Source: Acidocella sp. KAb 2-4 (GTDB lineage: Bacteria > Pseudomonadota > Alphaproteobacteria > Acetobacterales > Acetobacteraceae). Taken from it: a stretch of 64,000 nucleotides of DNA. The translations under genes and the position numbers were made by a program. This document shows, piece by piece, positions 17,957 to 27,331 of this stretch (the first letter of the stretch is position 1; every line of letters starts with the position of its first letter). The notes beneath the pieces are model-generated. The model saw only the letters and a list, made by a program, of their open reading frames with translations. It had not been told where the DNA came from and ran no database searches. The stretch is taken from positions 93,407 to 157,406 of the forward strand of contig NZ_JAJDJU010000005.1 in NCBI RefSeq assembly GCF_020567705.1, read 5' to 3'.

Positions 17957-20668
17957 CTAGCCGGTTGTTGTATCCCGCTCCGCTCCCTCTCCCCCAAACG
18001 CCGCCACCACCCAGTTTCGGCTGGTGGCGCGGTATGCCAGCATGCAGTTGCGCGCCATGGCCCGCAACATGGTGTGGCGGGCATGCACATGCAGCCCTGG
18101 CGGCAGCGCCATGCCGGAGGCTGAAGCCGCCGCCACCGCCTGGGCCACGGCGCGCGTCATCAGGCCGGGGCCGGTGGAAAGCCAGACGAGATCGGTATCC
18201 CCCCGGTTGAGCGCGGCCACCGCCTGCGCCAAGGCCCAGCTGATTACGGGATGCCCCGGCGCGGCGGCGATGAAATCATTGCCCAGGGTGGCCAGATCCT
18301 CCTGATACAGCACCAGCGTGGCGCCGGCCGGCAGCAGCGGGGCGATGGGCTCCAGACACCGATTATCGGCGTCGGTATAGATGCCCCCGTGCCGCTCCAG
18401 CCAGGCCAGGCGGAAAATATCCGCCTTCTGGGCAGGCTCCAGCGCGCGCGTATAGGCGCGCAACACCTCGGGCGGAAATTCCTGGGCCAGAAACGCCCGC
18501 GCTGTTGCATCGTTATACCGCACCACCGGCATGCCGGGATGCAGGCGGCGCCAGCTTTGCGTCAGCGCTTCCACATCGGCCGGCACTGTCGAGTCATTCC
18601 AATATTGCATGATGATCTCGGGAATCGGATTCGGGCCGGGCACCGCCGGTTGGCCAAGAGCGCCGTTCTGGCGCAGCGCGATCATCAGCGCCACGGCAGC
18701 GGCAATGCTTTCGGGCGCTTGCGCAACAAGCTGGACCAGGGCGGGGATGCGTGACTTGGGAGACAAACCGCGCAGTGCGCGCAATTGCTGCACGAGATCG
18801 GCGTCAAGCCGGAAGTCATCCAGAATCTGCCCGTAATGCGTTTGCGAGATATTGGTCGATTTTTGTTGTAGCGCCAATAATGGCCGGGATAGTTCGACAA
18901 AACGGCGAAGATGTTCGGTCGCTTCCGTGAGGTTCATTAATAGCAAGTTGACGCGCGTGAGAGCCCATTGCAGGTCGGCATTGTCTGGGCTCAGCTCCGA
19001 GGCTTGGCGATAAAGCGCGGCGGCCTCGTCCAGTGCCATTTCCCGCTCATGCAGCGCTGCCCGGAAGCAAAGGCGCAAAGCGCTCTCGCGTGGGCCGAAG
19101 GTGGACATCTGCAGCAAGGTGTGCGCCACTTCCGCGGCGTCGCAGATGAGCAGCTCGGTCTGTACGCGTTCCGAGGCGATCCAGAAATATTGAGGGAAAG
19201 CACTGGTGGCGCGGTGAGCCAGGTGCAGGCTGGTGTGGTAATCTCCGGCGAGACGGTGCAGGAAAATTATCTTTGCGAGCAGGATCGGCTGCTCGCCGAA
19301 ACGGCCTTGCAGCTGCGTAGCCAGAGCCAGAGCCTCGTCTGGATGACCCGAGGCGGCAACGGCATCGAGGAGACCCAATTGCGGGGTGAGATCTTCTGGC
19401 GCCACCGCGGCGGCGCGCTGATAAAGCGTCCGAGCCTCGTCAGGCTTACCTGCGCGCATGGCCTGGGCCGCGAGATGCTGGAGTAAGGCAGGATGATCTG
19501 GCGCAATGTGCCGCGCCAGGGCGAGGTGCTCGTTGGCTGCGGCGAGTAGACCAAGGCTGTATTCCTCAGCGGCAAGATCGAGAAGAAGGGGTATCTGCTC
19601 CGGGCCGGTGAGGGGGATGCTGTGCAATGTGGCCACGGCGCGCTCGGGCTGGCCGGAAGCTCGCGCCGTTAACGCGATGCTGGCCAAGGCGTCCGTATTA
19701 TTTGGCTGCAGGGCGAGTACTTTGTTCGCAGCTTCGAGTGCGGTGGCAAAATCCCCCGCATCCCTTGCTTCGGCCGCCCACTCGAGTTGCGCATATTTGT
19801 CATCCGGCGCCAACGCCGCCGCTTCACGGAAATGTTGCAGCGCTTCAACCCGGCTGCCAAGTATTCGCAGGCAGCGCCCCGCACCCAAATGAGTCGCCGA
19901 GAGGTCGGGGGCCAAGGCTATCCCCGCCATGTAGAACGCCAATGCCTCTTTTGGGCGTCCGAGAGCCAGCATTTCGCAGCCAGCCTCTAAATTTGCCCAG
20001 TGATTCTCAGGGGCAGCCGCCACCGCGTCTTGGAAGTAACGAAGAGCGGCGTTGCGGTCATTATTCTTACGGGCTTGTTGCCCGCGCGCTATGCTGAAAT
20101 CGGCGGGCAGGCGGCCGTCAGGTGTTGCAGTTTTATAGGCGGCTTCGGCTTCGTCCCATAGGCCCATTTCTTCAAGGAGGGCAGCCAATTCTAACCGTAT
20201 AGCCTTGTTTTCCGGCGCGAGGGTAATAGCTGCGTTGAACTGTGTCAGTGCTCCCTCTATTTGGCCAATGCGTTTTAGGCAGCGCCCCAGCCCAAGATGT
20301 GCTTCGACATTTTGTGGGAAGGCGGCAATCCCTTTGGTATAAGCGGTGATCGCTCTTTTGGTCTGACCCAGCGTAAGGAACTCTCCGGCGGCTTCCAATA
20401 TCGGCCATGGGTTGGATGGCTCCACTGCGTGGCCGGCGAGGAAATATGTCAGAGCAAGTTGGCGGTCTCCCCGGGTTCTTACGCACTGGCCGAGTCCAAG
20501 CCAGGCTGTGGCACCGGGCAAGCCATTGAAAACAAGCTCCCTGTATGCGTTCTCGGCAGCTGAAAATTCGCCTTTCCGCTGTAACTCTTGGGCGGAGAGA
20601 AGTAGGGCCTCTAAGTCCTGGGTACGGGCATTTTGGTTTGAGGGGAGGTGGTGCTCAAGAGAGGTCAT
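17957..20668 (-). CDS. TPR-repeat glycosyltransferase with C-terminal DXD sugar-binding domain
   Basis: About 903 residues. Residues 15-600 are tandem tetratricopeptide repeats (for example NAYRELVFNGLPGATAWLGLG, AHLGLGRCLKRIGQIEGAL, ANLEAGCEMLALG). Residues about 640-900 are a Gly_transf_sug domain: PEIIMQYWN start, then DIFRLAWLERHGGIYTDAD with the catalytic DAD, and WLSTGPGLMTRA. The domain order matches bacterial protein or glycan glycosyltransferases with a TPR superhelix that holds the acceptor. ATG at 20668 is preferred; a GTG at 20698 would add 10 residues. It is the intact paralogue of the frameshifted gene at 15506-16626. Confidence 0.84.
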   Translation of the reverse strand: MTSLEHHLPSNQNARTQDLEALLLSAQELQRKGEFSAAENAYRELVFNGLPGATAWLGLGQCVRTRGDRQLALTYFLAGHAVEPSNPWPILEAAGEFLTLGQTKRAITAYTKGIAAFPQNVEAHLGLGRCLKRIGQIEGALTQFNAAITLAPENKAIRLELAALLEEMGLWDEAEAAYKTATPDGRLPADFSIARGQQARKNNDRNAALRYFQDAVAAAPENHWANLEAGCEMLALGRPKEALAFYMAGIALAPDLSATHLGAGRCLRILGSRVEALQHFREAAALAPDDKYAQLEWAAEARDAGDFATALEAANKVLALQPNNTDALASIALTARASGQPERAVATLHSIPLTGPEQIPLLLDLAAEEYSLGLLAAANEHLALARHIAPDHPALLQHLAAQAMRAGKPDEARTLYQRAAAVAPEDLTPQLGLLDAVAASGHPDEALALATQLQGRFGEQPILLAKIIFLHRLAGDYHTSLHLAHRATSAFPQYFWIASERVQTELLICDAAEVAHTLLQMSTFGPRESALRLCFRAALHEREMALDEAAALYRQASELSPDNADLQWALTRVNLLLMNLTEATEHLRRFVELSRPLLALQQKSTNISQTHYGQILDDFRLDADLVQQLRALRGLSPKSRIPALVQLVAQAPESIAAAVALMIALRQNGALGQPAVPGPNPIPEIIMQYWNDSTVPADVEALTQSWRRLHPGMPVVRYNDATARAFLAQEFPPEVLRAYTRALEPAQKADIFRLAWLERHGGIYTDADNRCLEPIAPLLPAGATLVLYQEDLATLGNDFIAAAPGHPVISWALAQAVAALNRGDTDLVWLSTGPGLMTRAVAQAVAAASASGMALPPGLHVHARHTMLRAMARNCMLAYRATSRNWVVAAFGGEGAERDTTTG

Positions 20669-20698
20669 GCCGTTGTTCCAGGTCGAGATGTGAACCAC

Positions 20699-21192
20699 AC
20701 TGGTTTTTCTTGATACTGTTTGGTGTAAGGTGCGTTACTTTGGGGGCTTTTCGGCACCAGGTGGTAGAATTTCTCGGTGTCTTGCCAGGGCATATTTCTA
20801 GTGGGCCCGATGATCCAGCAATTGTTGAACCGGTCGGCCCGAACAGAGATGGTGTATTTGATTGTCCGCACAAGCTCTCCAAGCGCCTCGTCCGTGGGTC
20901 AATTCCTCCTTGTAAAGGTTGCCGGGCAACACACAAGATAAGACTGAATTTGCCGCAGTGCGTCAGGGAGGCGCTCTGGGCGATCAAGGTGCTACGGGAT
21001 GAGCCGTTGCCGTTATTCGCTGCGGCGGTACCAAGCGGTTTGGCCCCATCCCCGAGTTCTGCGCGCCGCTTTGATTTTCTCCTCGTCCGGGCGTTTTCAA
21101 ATTAGTCGAGCCGGTGAAGGTCTTGGCGTTCAGGAAGATCAAAGATGACCTTTTAAGTTGTTTTTTAATAAATAAAAGCTCATATATGACCT
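20699..21192. other. Intergenic region with a dnaE2 scrap
   Basis: No intact gene. On the plus strand 20965-21036 encodes REALWAIKVLRDEPLPLF plus AAA, which matches the conserved stretch of error-prone DNA polymerase DnaE2/ImuC (REALWAIKALRDEPLPLFAA). The flanks do not continue the match, so this is a small relic rather than a gene. The last 60 bases are AT-rich and likely carry the hipBA promoter. Confidence 0.5.
20965..21036 (+). pseudogene. dnaE2 (imuC) fragment
   Basis: About 24 codons that read as a conserved internal segment of DnaE2, the error-prone polymerase of the ImuABC mutasome. No start, no catalytic residues and no flanking homology are visible. A family memory match only; short length keeps confidence moderate. 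Confidence 0.45.
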
Positions 21193-21510
21193 ATGTTGAA
21201 GACCCCTGAGGAGCTACGATTGGAGCTTGGCCAAGCCATTCGCGCACGGCGGATCGGGCGGGGCTGGTCGCAGGAAGAGGCGGCCACACGCGCCGGCATG
21301 GGGCTTAGCACCTGGAAGCGGATGGAAGCCCGCGGGCCGAGTCTTGTCGAGAACCTGATCAACGCCGCCTTTGCTTTGAGTTGCGAGGAGGGCTTTAGCC
21401 AGCTTTTCCCGGTACCGGCTGCCACCAGCCTTGATGAGCTTTTGCAGCGCCAGGCGGCTGCGGCGGGCAAGCTCCGCCAACGGGCACCACGGCGCAAGGC
21501 GGCGCCATGA
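21193..21510 (+). CDS. hipB: HipB-like XRE antitoxin
   Basis: 105 residues. A helix-turn-helix spans about residues 14-60 (LGQAIRARRIGRGWSQEEAATRAGMGLSTWKRME read in two halves: RRIGRGWSQEEAATRAGMG, LSTWKRMEA). The basic C-terminal tail (GKLRQRAPRRKAAP) could contact DNA or the toxin. The stop overlaps the hipA start by 4 bases, the usual antitoxin-first order. It probably represses its own promoter in the AT-rich 60 bases upstream together with HipA. Confidence 0.82.
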   Translation: MLKTPEELRLELGQAIRARRIGRGWSQEEAATRAGMGLSTWKRMEARGPSLVENLINAAFALSCEEGFSQLFPVPAATSLDELLQRQAAAAGKLRQRAPRRKAAP

Positions 21511-22763
21511 GATTAGCACCCGGTACGCCCTTATCCATCGCGCTCAATTTCGAGCCTGGCAGGGAAACGCTCAAAGCTGGCCGGCTCGCGATGGATGGTG
21601 GTCTTGCCCAACTCGAATGGTCCAAGGAGGTCATCGAGCGCGCTCTGCCGGTATCGCCACTTTATTACCCGCCCGAGCCCGGCCTGTTAGCCGCGCGGAC
21701 CCGAAATTTTGACGGGCTGCACGGGTTTTTGGCCGACAGCCTGCCTGATGGCTGGGGCTATCTGCTCATGCGCAAACGCCTGGCGAAGCTGGGCGTCGAC
21801 ATCGCCGCGCTCACCCCCCTGGAGCGTCTGGCGCTGGTTGGCAATCACGGCCGTGGTGCGCTGGCGTTCGAGCCGGCAGCCACGCCTAATGATGATTTGG
21901 AAAGTCTCGATCTGGACGCTCTGGCGCAGGACGCCACGGCGCTGTTGATGGGTGAAGAGAGCCGACTGGCGGACACTCTGGCGGGCCTGGCCGGCGGCTC
22001 TGGTGGTGCGCGGCCCAAGGTACAGGTGGGGTTCGATGGCCAGGGCCATATTTCGGTGGGCGAGGGTACGATGCCCGCCGGTTACGATGCCTGGCTGGTG
22101 AAATTCCGGGCGCCGTCTGATCCTGTCGATATCGGTCCCATCGAGGAAGCCTATGCGTGTATGGCGGAGGCGGCGGGCCTGACCATGAGCGCCCACCGTC
22201 TGCTACCCGCGAAATCCGGGCCGGGATACTTCGCGACGCGGCGGTTTGATCGCCCGACGGGTGGTGGCCGATTGCACATGGTGTCCTTGGCGGGGGCGAT
22301 CGAGGCGCCGCCCGAAGCGCCCTCAAGCTATGATATCTTCCTGCGGGCAACGCGCGCCATCACGCGCCGGGCTGACGATGTTGCGACCGCCTTCCGGAGG
22401 ATGGTGTTCAACGTGCTCGCCTGCAACCGGGATGACCACGCGCGCCAGCATGCGTACCTTATGAATTCAACCGGCGAATGGCGTCTGGCGCCGGCGTTCG
22501 ACCTCACCTATGCGCCAGGCCCTGGTGGTGAGCATTACCTCGACATCGAGGGCGAAGGCCGTCGCCCGACGCGCGCTCAGGTCATGAGCCTTGGTAGGAG
22601 GCATGGGCTTGATGCCAAGCGTATGGCGGCGATTATCGAAGATGTCGCCGTGGCTGTTGCTCAGTGGCCGACACGCGCACGGAGTGCTGGAGTATCTCAG
22701 GATTCGATAAATCTGGTGCAGAAGGCTCTGGACCAAGTGTCCATAGCTTTCGAAGCCGGTTAG
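21507..22763 (+). CDS. hipA: HipA-family toxin kinase with altered metal-binding residue
   Basis: 418-residue Ser/Thr kinase of type II toxin-antitoxin systems; E. coli HipA phosphorylates glutamyl-tRNA synthetase. Seen here: N-terminal barrel, DSLPDGWG motif near residue 78, ATP-loop GGSGGARPKV near 168, catalytic Asp in CNRDDHARQ near 315, and the second metal Asp in APAFDLTYAP near 333. In E. coli HipA the catalytic loop ends DGHAKN; here the corresponding last residue is Gln instead of Asn. That Asn coordinates Mg, so activity may be reduced or specialised. Length is normal and the frame is intact. Confidence 0.88.
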   Translation: MRLAPGTPLSIALNFEPGRETLKAGRLAMDGGLAQLEWSKEVIERALPVSPLYYPPEPGLLAARTRNFDGLHGFLADSLPDGWGYLLMRKRLAKLGVDIAALTPLERLALVGNHGRGALAFEPAATPNDDLESLDLDALAQDATALLMGEESRLADTLAGLAGGSGGARPKVQVGFDGQGHISVGEGTMPAGYDAWLVKFRAPSDPVDIGPIEEAYACMAEAAGLTMSAHRLLPAKSGPGYFATRRFDRPTGGGRLHMVSLAGAIEAPPEAPSSYDIFLRATRAITRRADDVATAFRRMVFNVLACNRDDHARQHAYLMNSTGEWRLAPAFDLTYAPGPGGEHYLDIEGEGRRPTRAQVMSLGRRHGLDAKRMAAIIEDVAVAVAQWPTRARSAGVSQDSINLVQKALDQVSIAFEAG

Positions 22764-22958
22764 GGGGCAACTGCTTTTGGACGGAATGGCGCCGAAGAAC
22801 GAACCCGCTGCGCGGGAATGGTGCTCCTGTGATGGCGCCGGCTGGGTGTGGCGTGCAGGTTTTATTTGAGGATTTGGGCGGCCCAGCCTGAGGATGTTGG
22901 CTTCTTTCATTGCAAAGGAGCCATGACAAAGCCTGCTCTGACCGCAAAGGGCGCGAGC
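22764..22958. other. Spacer between hipA and GNAT scrap
   Basis: About 195 bases with no supportable gene or clear terminator. Confidence 0.4.
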
Positions 22959-23088
22959 CTACAGCGCGGCTTGCAGGTTTGCCAGAGTGGCCATCAGCAT
23001 CATCGGGTCAAGCGGTGACGGATCGAAGCCGACCCGCTCATAGAAAGCTGTCAAGCGAATCACGGAATTGCCCCCCTGGGCGAACTGA
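22959..23088 (-). pseudogene. GNAT N-acetyltransferase 3' fragment
   Basis: Reverse-strand frame ending at 22959 reads IRLTAFYERVGFDPSPLDP then MMLMATLANLQAAL. This is the C-terminal beta6-alpha4 end of a GNAT acetyltransferase (AFYERxGF motif). The gene is cut about 40 codons from its end, directly at the edge of the IS21 remnant, so insertion or later deletion removed the acetyl-CoA-binding part. Related GNAT proteins serve as tRNA-acetylating toxins, but nothing here shows that role. Confidence 0.6.
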
Positions 23089-23102
23089 AGAACTGACCCC
23101 TT

Positions 23103-23903
23103 TCATTGCGCGGTGGTTTCGGTTGGTTCGAGCGCCGATCCGGCCTTCTGCAGAAGGCCGGATCGGCGCTTTTCGCGGAGCCTGTAGCTGTCGCCGCAGA
23201 CGGTGATCACCGTGGAATGGTGCAGCAGCCTGTCCAGGATGGCGGTGGCGACCACCGGATCACCGAATACGCTACCCCATTCCCCGACCGAGCGGTTGGA
23301 GGTGATCAGGATCGAGCCCCGCTCGTAGCGCCGAGAGACCAACTGGAAGAACAGATGCGCGGCGTTGGCCTCGAACGGCAGGTAGCCCAGCTCGTCGATG
23401 ATCAGCAGCTTTGGACGCGACAGGATCGTCAGTTGCTTGTCGAGGACGACGTCGCCATGGGCCTTGGCCAGCATCGCCACCAGCGTCGCCGCGGTGACAA
23501 ACTGCACGCTGTAATTCTGCCGGATCGCTTCCCGCCCCAGGGCAACCGCCAGATGCGTCTTGCCGGTGCCCGGCGGCCCCAGGAACAGCACCGTGTCCCC
23601 GTGCGCAATCCACCGGCAGGCGGCCAGTTCACGGAGCTGGCGTGGATCCAGCGAGGGCTGGGCGTCAAAGTCAAAGCCTTCGAGTTCCCGCACGAACGGG
23701 AACTGCGCGATCTTGCTGGCCATGCCGATGCGGCGCTCATCGCGCCGGGCGATCTCACGCCCGGTGAGGAACGCCAGGGCTTCGCGCAAATTCATCTCCG
23801 AGCGTGCCGCCTCGTCCAGCAGTGTGTCCAGCTGGTCGCGGATCGCGGTCAGCTTCAGCCGGTCCAGCATCGCCACCAGCGCCGCATGATCAACCGCCAT
23901 CAC
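23103..23903 (-). CDS. istB: IS21 family helper ATPase IstB
   Basis: 266-residue AAA+ ATPase that assists IstA in target selection. Walker A is FLGPPGTGKTHLAVAL near residue 105, Walker B is LLIIDELGYLPFE near 168, and the sensor region is ITSNRSVGEWG near 205. The N-terminal helical domain starts LKLTAIRDQLD. Full length and in frame, but it depends on IstA, which is truncated. Confidence 0.93.
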   Translation of the reverse strand: MMAVDHAALVAMLDRLKLTAIRDQLDTLLDEAARSEMNLREALAFLTGREIARRDERRIGMASKIAQFPFVRELEGFDFDAQPSLDPRQLRELAACRWIAHGDTVLFLGPPGTGKTHLAVALGREAIRQNYSVQFVTAATLVAMLAKAHGDVVLDKQLTILSRPKLLIIDELGYLPFEANAAHLFFQLVSRRYERGSILITSNRSVGEWGSVFGDPVVATAILDRLLHHSTVITVCGDSYRLREKRRSGLLQKAGSALEPTETTAQ

Positions 23904-24559
23904 CAGCCCCCTCCCGTCACCGCCTCATATTCAGCCAGCGGCCGCAGCAAGTCTGGCGGTGGCGCCGGCAACGGCCGCGACAAGCGTACCGTTCCCGTTG
24001 CGCCAGCCACCCCAGCTAAATGAGCCCGGTCGATGATCCGCTGCCGCCGGCCGTCACAAACAGGATGATCCGCCACCACCTGGCCGGCATGGCGCACGAT
24101 GACGCGCCCGCCCAGCACCACCACTTGGACGCTCTCACCAATCAGCCGCCAGGGCACCGAGTAGCTGTTGGTGTCGAGATCAACTGCGCAATCCGCCTGC
24201 ACCTTGCGCACCAGATCCCGCAACTGCCCGAACGGTGCCCGGCCGCCGAGCGCGCGTAACACGCCGGCCTCCTTGGCAAAGCGCAGCGCCGGCGCTTCGC
24301 CGGTCGTGCCATGCAGCCGCTGGTCGGCGACCTCGCGTGTCCACTGCTCGAGATGCGCCTCGAACGCCGCCCAGCTGGCAAACCTCCGGCCCGCGACCGC
24401 GTTCTTCTTCACATAGCCGACGCCGCGCTCATCCTTGCCCTTGGTCCGGGCCCGGTAGGGCGCGCAGGCGCGCGGCGTAAACCCCCAGTACCGCGCGAAG
24501 GCATGCAGCTTGGCATTGAACCGCACCTCGCGTGTCGCCGCGTCGTGATGTTCGACCAA
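23900..24559 (-). pseudogene. istA: IstA transposase, C-terminal part only
   Basis: About 220 residues remain of roughly 500. The retained part begins at the end of the rve integrase core: YRARTKGKDERGVGYVKKN contains the Glu of the DDE triad; the two Asp residues and the N-terminal helix-turn-helix are lost. The rest is the beta-barrel and C-terminal region (NSYSVPWRLIG, HPVCDGRRQRI). The cut falls at the junction with the lutC fragment. Confidence 0.88.
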
Positions 24560-24567
24560 TGCCCGCG

Positions 24568-24869
24568 GGTTCGGTCTGCAGGCGCCCTATGCCGTTGCCG
24601 AGACCGGCTCACTGGTCTTCCGGTCGGGTCCGGACATGCCGGTCCTGTTCGCCCTCCTGCCGTGCCATCATCTGGTCGTGCTGGAGGCCGCCAGCATCGT
24701 GCCCTGGCTGGAAGACGCCGCGGCGTTGGAGGCCCAGCGCCCGGCGACGAGCAACCTGAAATTCGTGAACGGCCCCTCCAGTGCGACCGACATCGAGGGT
24801 ACGCTGGTGCGCGGCGCGCACGGGCCTGGTTTTCTGCACATCATCCTCGTCGGTTCCCCCAACTCATAA
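24568..24869 (+). pseudogene. lutC: LutC/LUD-domain protein, 3' fragment
   Basis: About 100 codons in frame ending at 24869: GLQAPYAVAETGSLVF, LPCHHLVVLEAASIVPWL, then FVNGPSSATDIEGTLVRGAHGP. The NGPSxTxDIE motif is the hallmark of LUD-domain proteins such as LutC of the lactate utilisation complex. The N-terminal half is replaced by the istA remnant, so it is not functional. Confidence 0.75.
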
Positions 24870-24888
24870 CCGAGAAGAAACGTCCGCC

Positions 24889-24942
24889 ATGTTCCAACGG
24901 CTTTTGACGCCCGTGGACGGTAGCTTGCCGCTTTGCCGGTGA
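24889..24942 (+). pseudogene. UspA-like start fragment
   Basis: ATG at 24889 begins MFQRLLTPVDGS, the canonical start of universal stress proteins (MFKRILVPVDGS), but the frame ends after 17 codons. It appears to be the 5' scrap of a deleted usp gene. Confidence 0.45.
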
Positions 24943-25125
24943 TGATCGTGCTGGTGTTGCTCGGCTTATTGCGTGGGCGATTTCCGTTGGCGTCTGGCAG
25001 ATGCCAGTGGGTTTCGCATTCGGCGCCGTTTTCGTCTGCTGGCCGGTGAAGTGGATCATCGCCAACGCCTTGCTGTTGTTAAAGATCGCCGTCAAATCAG
25101 GTCGTTTCGATAAGACGGTAATCCT
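24943..25125 (+). pseudogene. L-lactate permease (LldP) internal fragment with frameshift
   Basis: MIVLVLLGLLR at 24943 and, after a frame change, AISVGVWQMPVGFAFGAVF with KWIIANALLLLKIAVKSGRF. These match the second and third membrane segments of the LldP/LctP permease in the right order. Together with the lutC fragment this marks a decayed lactate-use locus. Nothing recognisable follows up to the next gene at 25217. Confidence 0.55.
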
Positions 25126-25216
25126 CGTTGTTCGATCATCCCGCTCCGGCCAGCTGGCGCTGGCGGGGAGCGGGTTCCGATTCACCGGTCGGATGCCTCA
25201 ATTCAAAGGCGCGATC

Positions 25217-26152
25217 TCAGAATGCGTGCGTTAGGCGTATGTTAAAGAAATCGCCAGCCACGTCGTTACGCGTTACGATGTTGTGAATCCACATCGCCTG
25301 CACGTCGAAATTCTTGAAGTCATAGCCGACGATTGGGCCTAAACCGAAATTAGCGTTGGAGCGGCCGACGCCGATCTGGCTTTGTCCGTTAATGGTGTCA
25401 GGCGTGAATTGGTTTTCCTGTTCCCCACCAACACCCAAAGTCCAGGCCCCGAGACGCTTCGTCACCGTGTAATCCAGGGCGATCTCGTCTCCCGAATGGT
25501 AGTGCACGTTGTTCCATACATCATCGGTGATCGGTAGAGTGATATGCACGCCGACGCTGATGTTCCATCCACCAGTCAGCAGGCTGAGCCCAAAATCTGG
25601 CTGCATCGTGGCGTGGCCGTTGCCAGATGGCAAACCGCCATTGGCCAGCTTACCGGTTTCCAGGCCATTTAGCGTGGAACTGGAATCGGGGAGATGTACC
25701 TTAAGCCCCGTGGAAATGAACAAGCCATGCGGCAGCGCCCACGAGAGTTCCGCTGGAACCAGAATGGTGTTGTACGTGCCCAAATTGCCGCCACCAACGG
25801 AATGGCTCAGCCCCGCCGACACAGTATAGTCGAATGGCTGTACGATGCCGAGGGCGTAGCTCGCCCCTAAAATATGCGGCTCGATGACCCACAACACGCC
25901 GGGCACTTCGATGAGGCCGTTCAGCTGCGTGCCCGGCACCTTGTGGCCGCTGCTGTCGAAGTAGGTGTAAACCGGTACGTAATTGTCGAGGAAGGCGTAA
26001 ACGCCGGGCGGCGGCAAGGCCCCGGAGGGATTGCCCACCTCTGCGCCACGGAGATACGGATCCCAGAGCGCTTCCGCGTGGGCGGCCAGGGGCGTGGTGG
26101 CCAGGACGAGCAGAGCTGCGGTACCGGACAAAGCAGAAACGTATTTTATCAT
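25217..26152 (-). CDS. Outer-membrane MetA-pathway (phenol degradation) channel-like protein
   Basis: 311 residues from the ATG at 26152, chosen because AAGGAGG lies 9 bases upstream and a normal signal peptide follows (MIKYVSALSGTAALLVLA, cleavage near AHA). The mature part is strand-rich with aromatic girdles and ends in a typical outer-membrane C-terminal Phe (FFNIRLTHAF). It resembles the SphA/MetA_deg family found beside meta-cleavage genes, thought to bring hydrophobic aromatics across the outer membrane. Downstream of mhpC on the same strand, so likely one unit under the LysR regulator. Confidence 0.78.
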   Translation of the reverse strand: MIKYVSALSGTAALLVLATTPLAAHAEALWDPYLRGAEVGNPSGALPPPGVYAFLDNYVPVYTYFDSSGHKVPGTQLNGLIEVPGVLWVIEPHILGASYALGIVQPFDYTVSAGLSHSVGGGNLGTYNTILVPAELSWALPHGLFISTGLKVHLPDSSSTLNGLETGKLANGGLPSGNGHATMQPDFGLSLLTGGWNISVGVHITLPITDDVWNNVHYHSGDEIALDYTVTKRLGAWTLGVGGEQENQFTPDTINGQSQIGVGRSNANFGLGPIVGYDFKNFDVQAMWIHNIVTRNDVAGDFFNIRLTHAF

Positions 26153-26294
26153 TTTTAGAAACCTCCTTGTAGTACGCGAGTGCACAGACACGCGCCGACG
26201 CTCCACGCTTCACGGCGTGGCGCTAAGCTTTGTGTGGGCAAAGCCGACGATTCTGGCTGTGTTTGGTGAAATCTTTCCGATGAATTATTCGTTT

Positions 26295-26325
26295 TTCACC
26301 GCGCCGCGACGACCGGCGCGGTGAA
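26295..26325 (-). promoter_or_regulatory. Strong intercistronic hairpin between mhpC and the porin gene
   Basis: Perfect 11-bp stem TTCACCGCGCC / GGCGCGGTGAA with a 9-base loop, 9 bases after the mhpC stop. On the minus strand it is not followed by a T-tract, so it may protect or attenuate the mhpC message rather than stop it fully. Confidence 0.5.
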
Positions 26326-26333
26326 TTGCGGGT

Positions 26334-27188
26334 TCAGCCGTTACGGCGGAGAAACTCCACAACCATGTGGTTGAAACTCTCGGCATGCTCCCATTGCGCC
26401 CAATGGCCGCAACGGTTGAACACGTGCAATTCCGCGTTCTGCAATCCCCAGAGCAGCCGCAGCCCGCAATCAAGTGGCACGAAGCGATCGTCACGCCCCC
26501 AGATGACCAGAGACGGCGCAAAAATCTCGCCAAGACGATGGCCATAATCGGGAAATTGCTTGGGATTGGCGGCAAGACTCTTGACGAAATTCTCGAGATG
26601 ATCGCGCCGGGCCAGCATGGCATTGAGGCGCATCTGATACAGATCCTCCGTGAGCGCCGACGAATCATACACGAACACGGCCATCATTTTCTTGAGAGTC
26701 TCGATGGTCGGGTCGCGATACAGCGCCTGGATCAGTTTAATCCCCTCCGTCGGCATCGGCACGAAATGACTGGGACCGCCAGTGCCGCCCCCCATCATCA
26801 CCAATTTTCCAACCCGGGACGGATTGGAGAGCGCGAAGGCGACCGCGCTATGCCCGCCCATGGAATTGCCGATGATATGTGCGCGCTGAATGCCCAGATG
26901 ATCGAGCAGCCCGGCCAAGGTGCTGGCGTTCAGGTCCGAGCGTGAGCCGGTGGAAACCACCGTGTCGCTTTTGCTCCACCCCGGGCAATCCATCAGCACG
27001 ACGCGATACCCAGCCTGCACGAGCGGTTCGACATTGCGAGAGAAATTGGCCCAGCCGCTGGCGCCCGGGCCGGATCCATGCAGCATCACCACGGTTTCGC
27101 CGCCGCTCTGCGTGTCGTTGTAATGGATGTTGAAATCGCCGATTTTGGCGAAGCGGCTTGTCGAGGCTTCGGTGATCTGCGTTGTCAT
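26334..27188 (-). CDS. mhpC: 2-hydroxy-6-oxononadienedioate-type C-C hydrolase (MhpC-like)
   Basis: 284-residue alpha/beta hydrolase that splits the meta-ring-cleavage product into a dienoate and a carboxylic acid. Close to E. coli MhpC throughout: [10 protein letters not shown] oxyanion segment near residue 36, nucleophile in [12 protein letters not shown] near 110, acid Asp in WGRDDRFVP near 235 and catalytic His in CGHWAQWEH near 262. It diverges from the LysR gene side and lies on the opposite strand from hcaE-D, but a LysR-type site found upstream matches the one in front of hcaE. Confidence 0.9.
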   Translation of the reverse strand: MTTQITEASTSRFAKIGDFNIHYNDTQSGGETVVMLHGSGPGASGWANFSRNVEPLVQAGYRVVLMDCPGWSKSDTVVSTGSRSDLNASTLAGLLDHLGIQRAHIIGNSMGGHSAVAFALSNPSRVGKLVMMGGGTGGPSHFVPMPTEGIKLIQALYRDPTIETLKKMMAVFVYDSSALTEDLYQMRLNAMLARRDHLENFVKSLAANPKQFPDYGHRLGEIFAPSLVIWGRDDRFVPLDCGLRLLWGLQNAELHVFNRCGHWAQWEHAESFNHMVVEFLRRNG

Positions 27189-27331
27189 TGCGTTTCCCCT
27201 TATGGCAACCGCTGAAAGGTGCCATCCAGCCCGGTTATGGCGGGGCGGGGCATATTTCCTCCATCGGCCTTTAATAGCCCGGCAAATTGCGCGAAGAGCA
27301 GCGATTTACAAATACATAATCAGGATAAGTT

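Larger units (their letters stand above)
23090..24567 (-). mobile_element. Truncated IS21-family element
   Basis: Contains an intact istB and the 3' part of istA in the usual istA-istB order with a 4-base overlap. The left edge lies near 23090-23100, between the GNAT scrap and istB; exact terminal repeats were not resolved. The right edge is cut inside istA at about 24560-24567 and directly adjoins a truncated lutC. The element cannot move by itself. Confidence 0.75.

Noticed and set aside
20545..21105. 186-codon plus-strand frame upstream of hipB
   Set aside because: Starts inside the opposing TPR gene; only a short DnaE2-like stretch is meaningful, so it is treated as a scrap.
23090..24567. 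Complete, active IS21
   Set aside because: IstA lacks its N-terminal half and two of three DDE residues; right end is missing.
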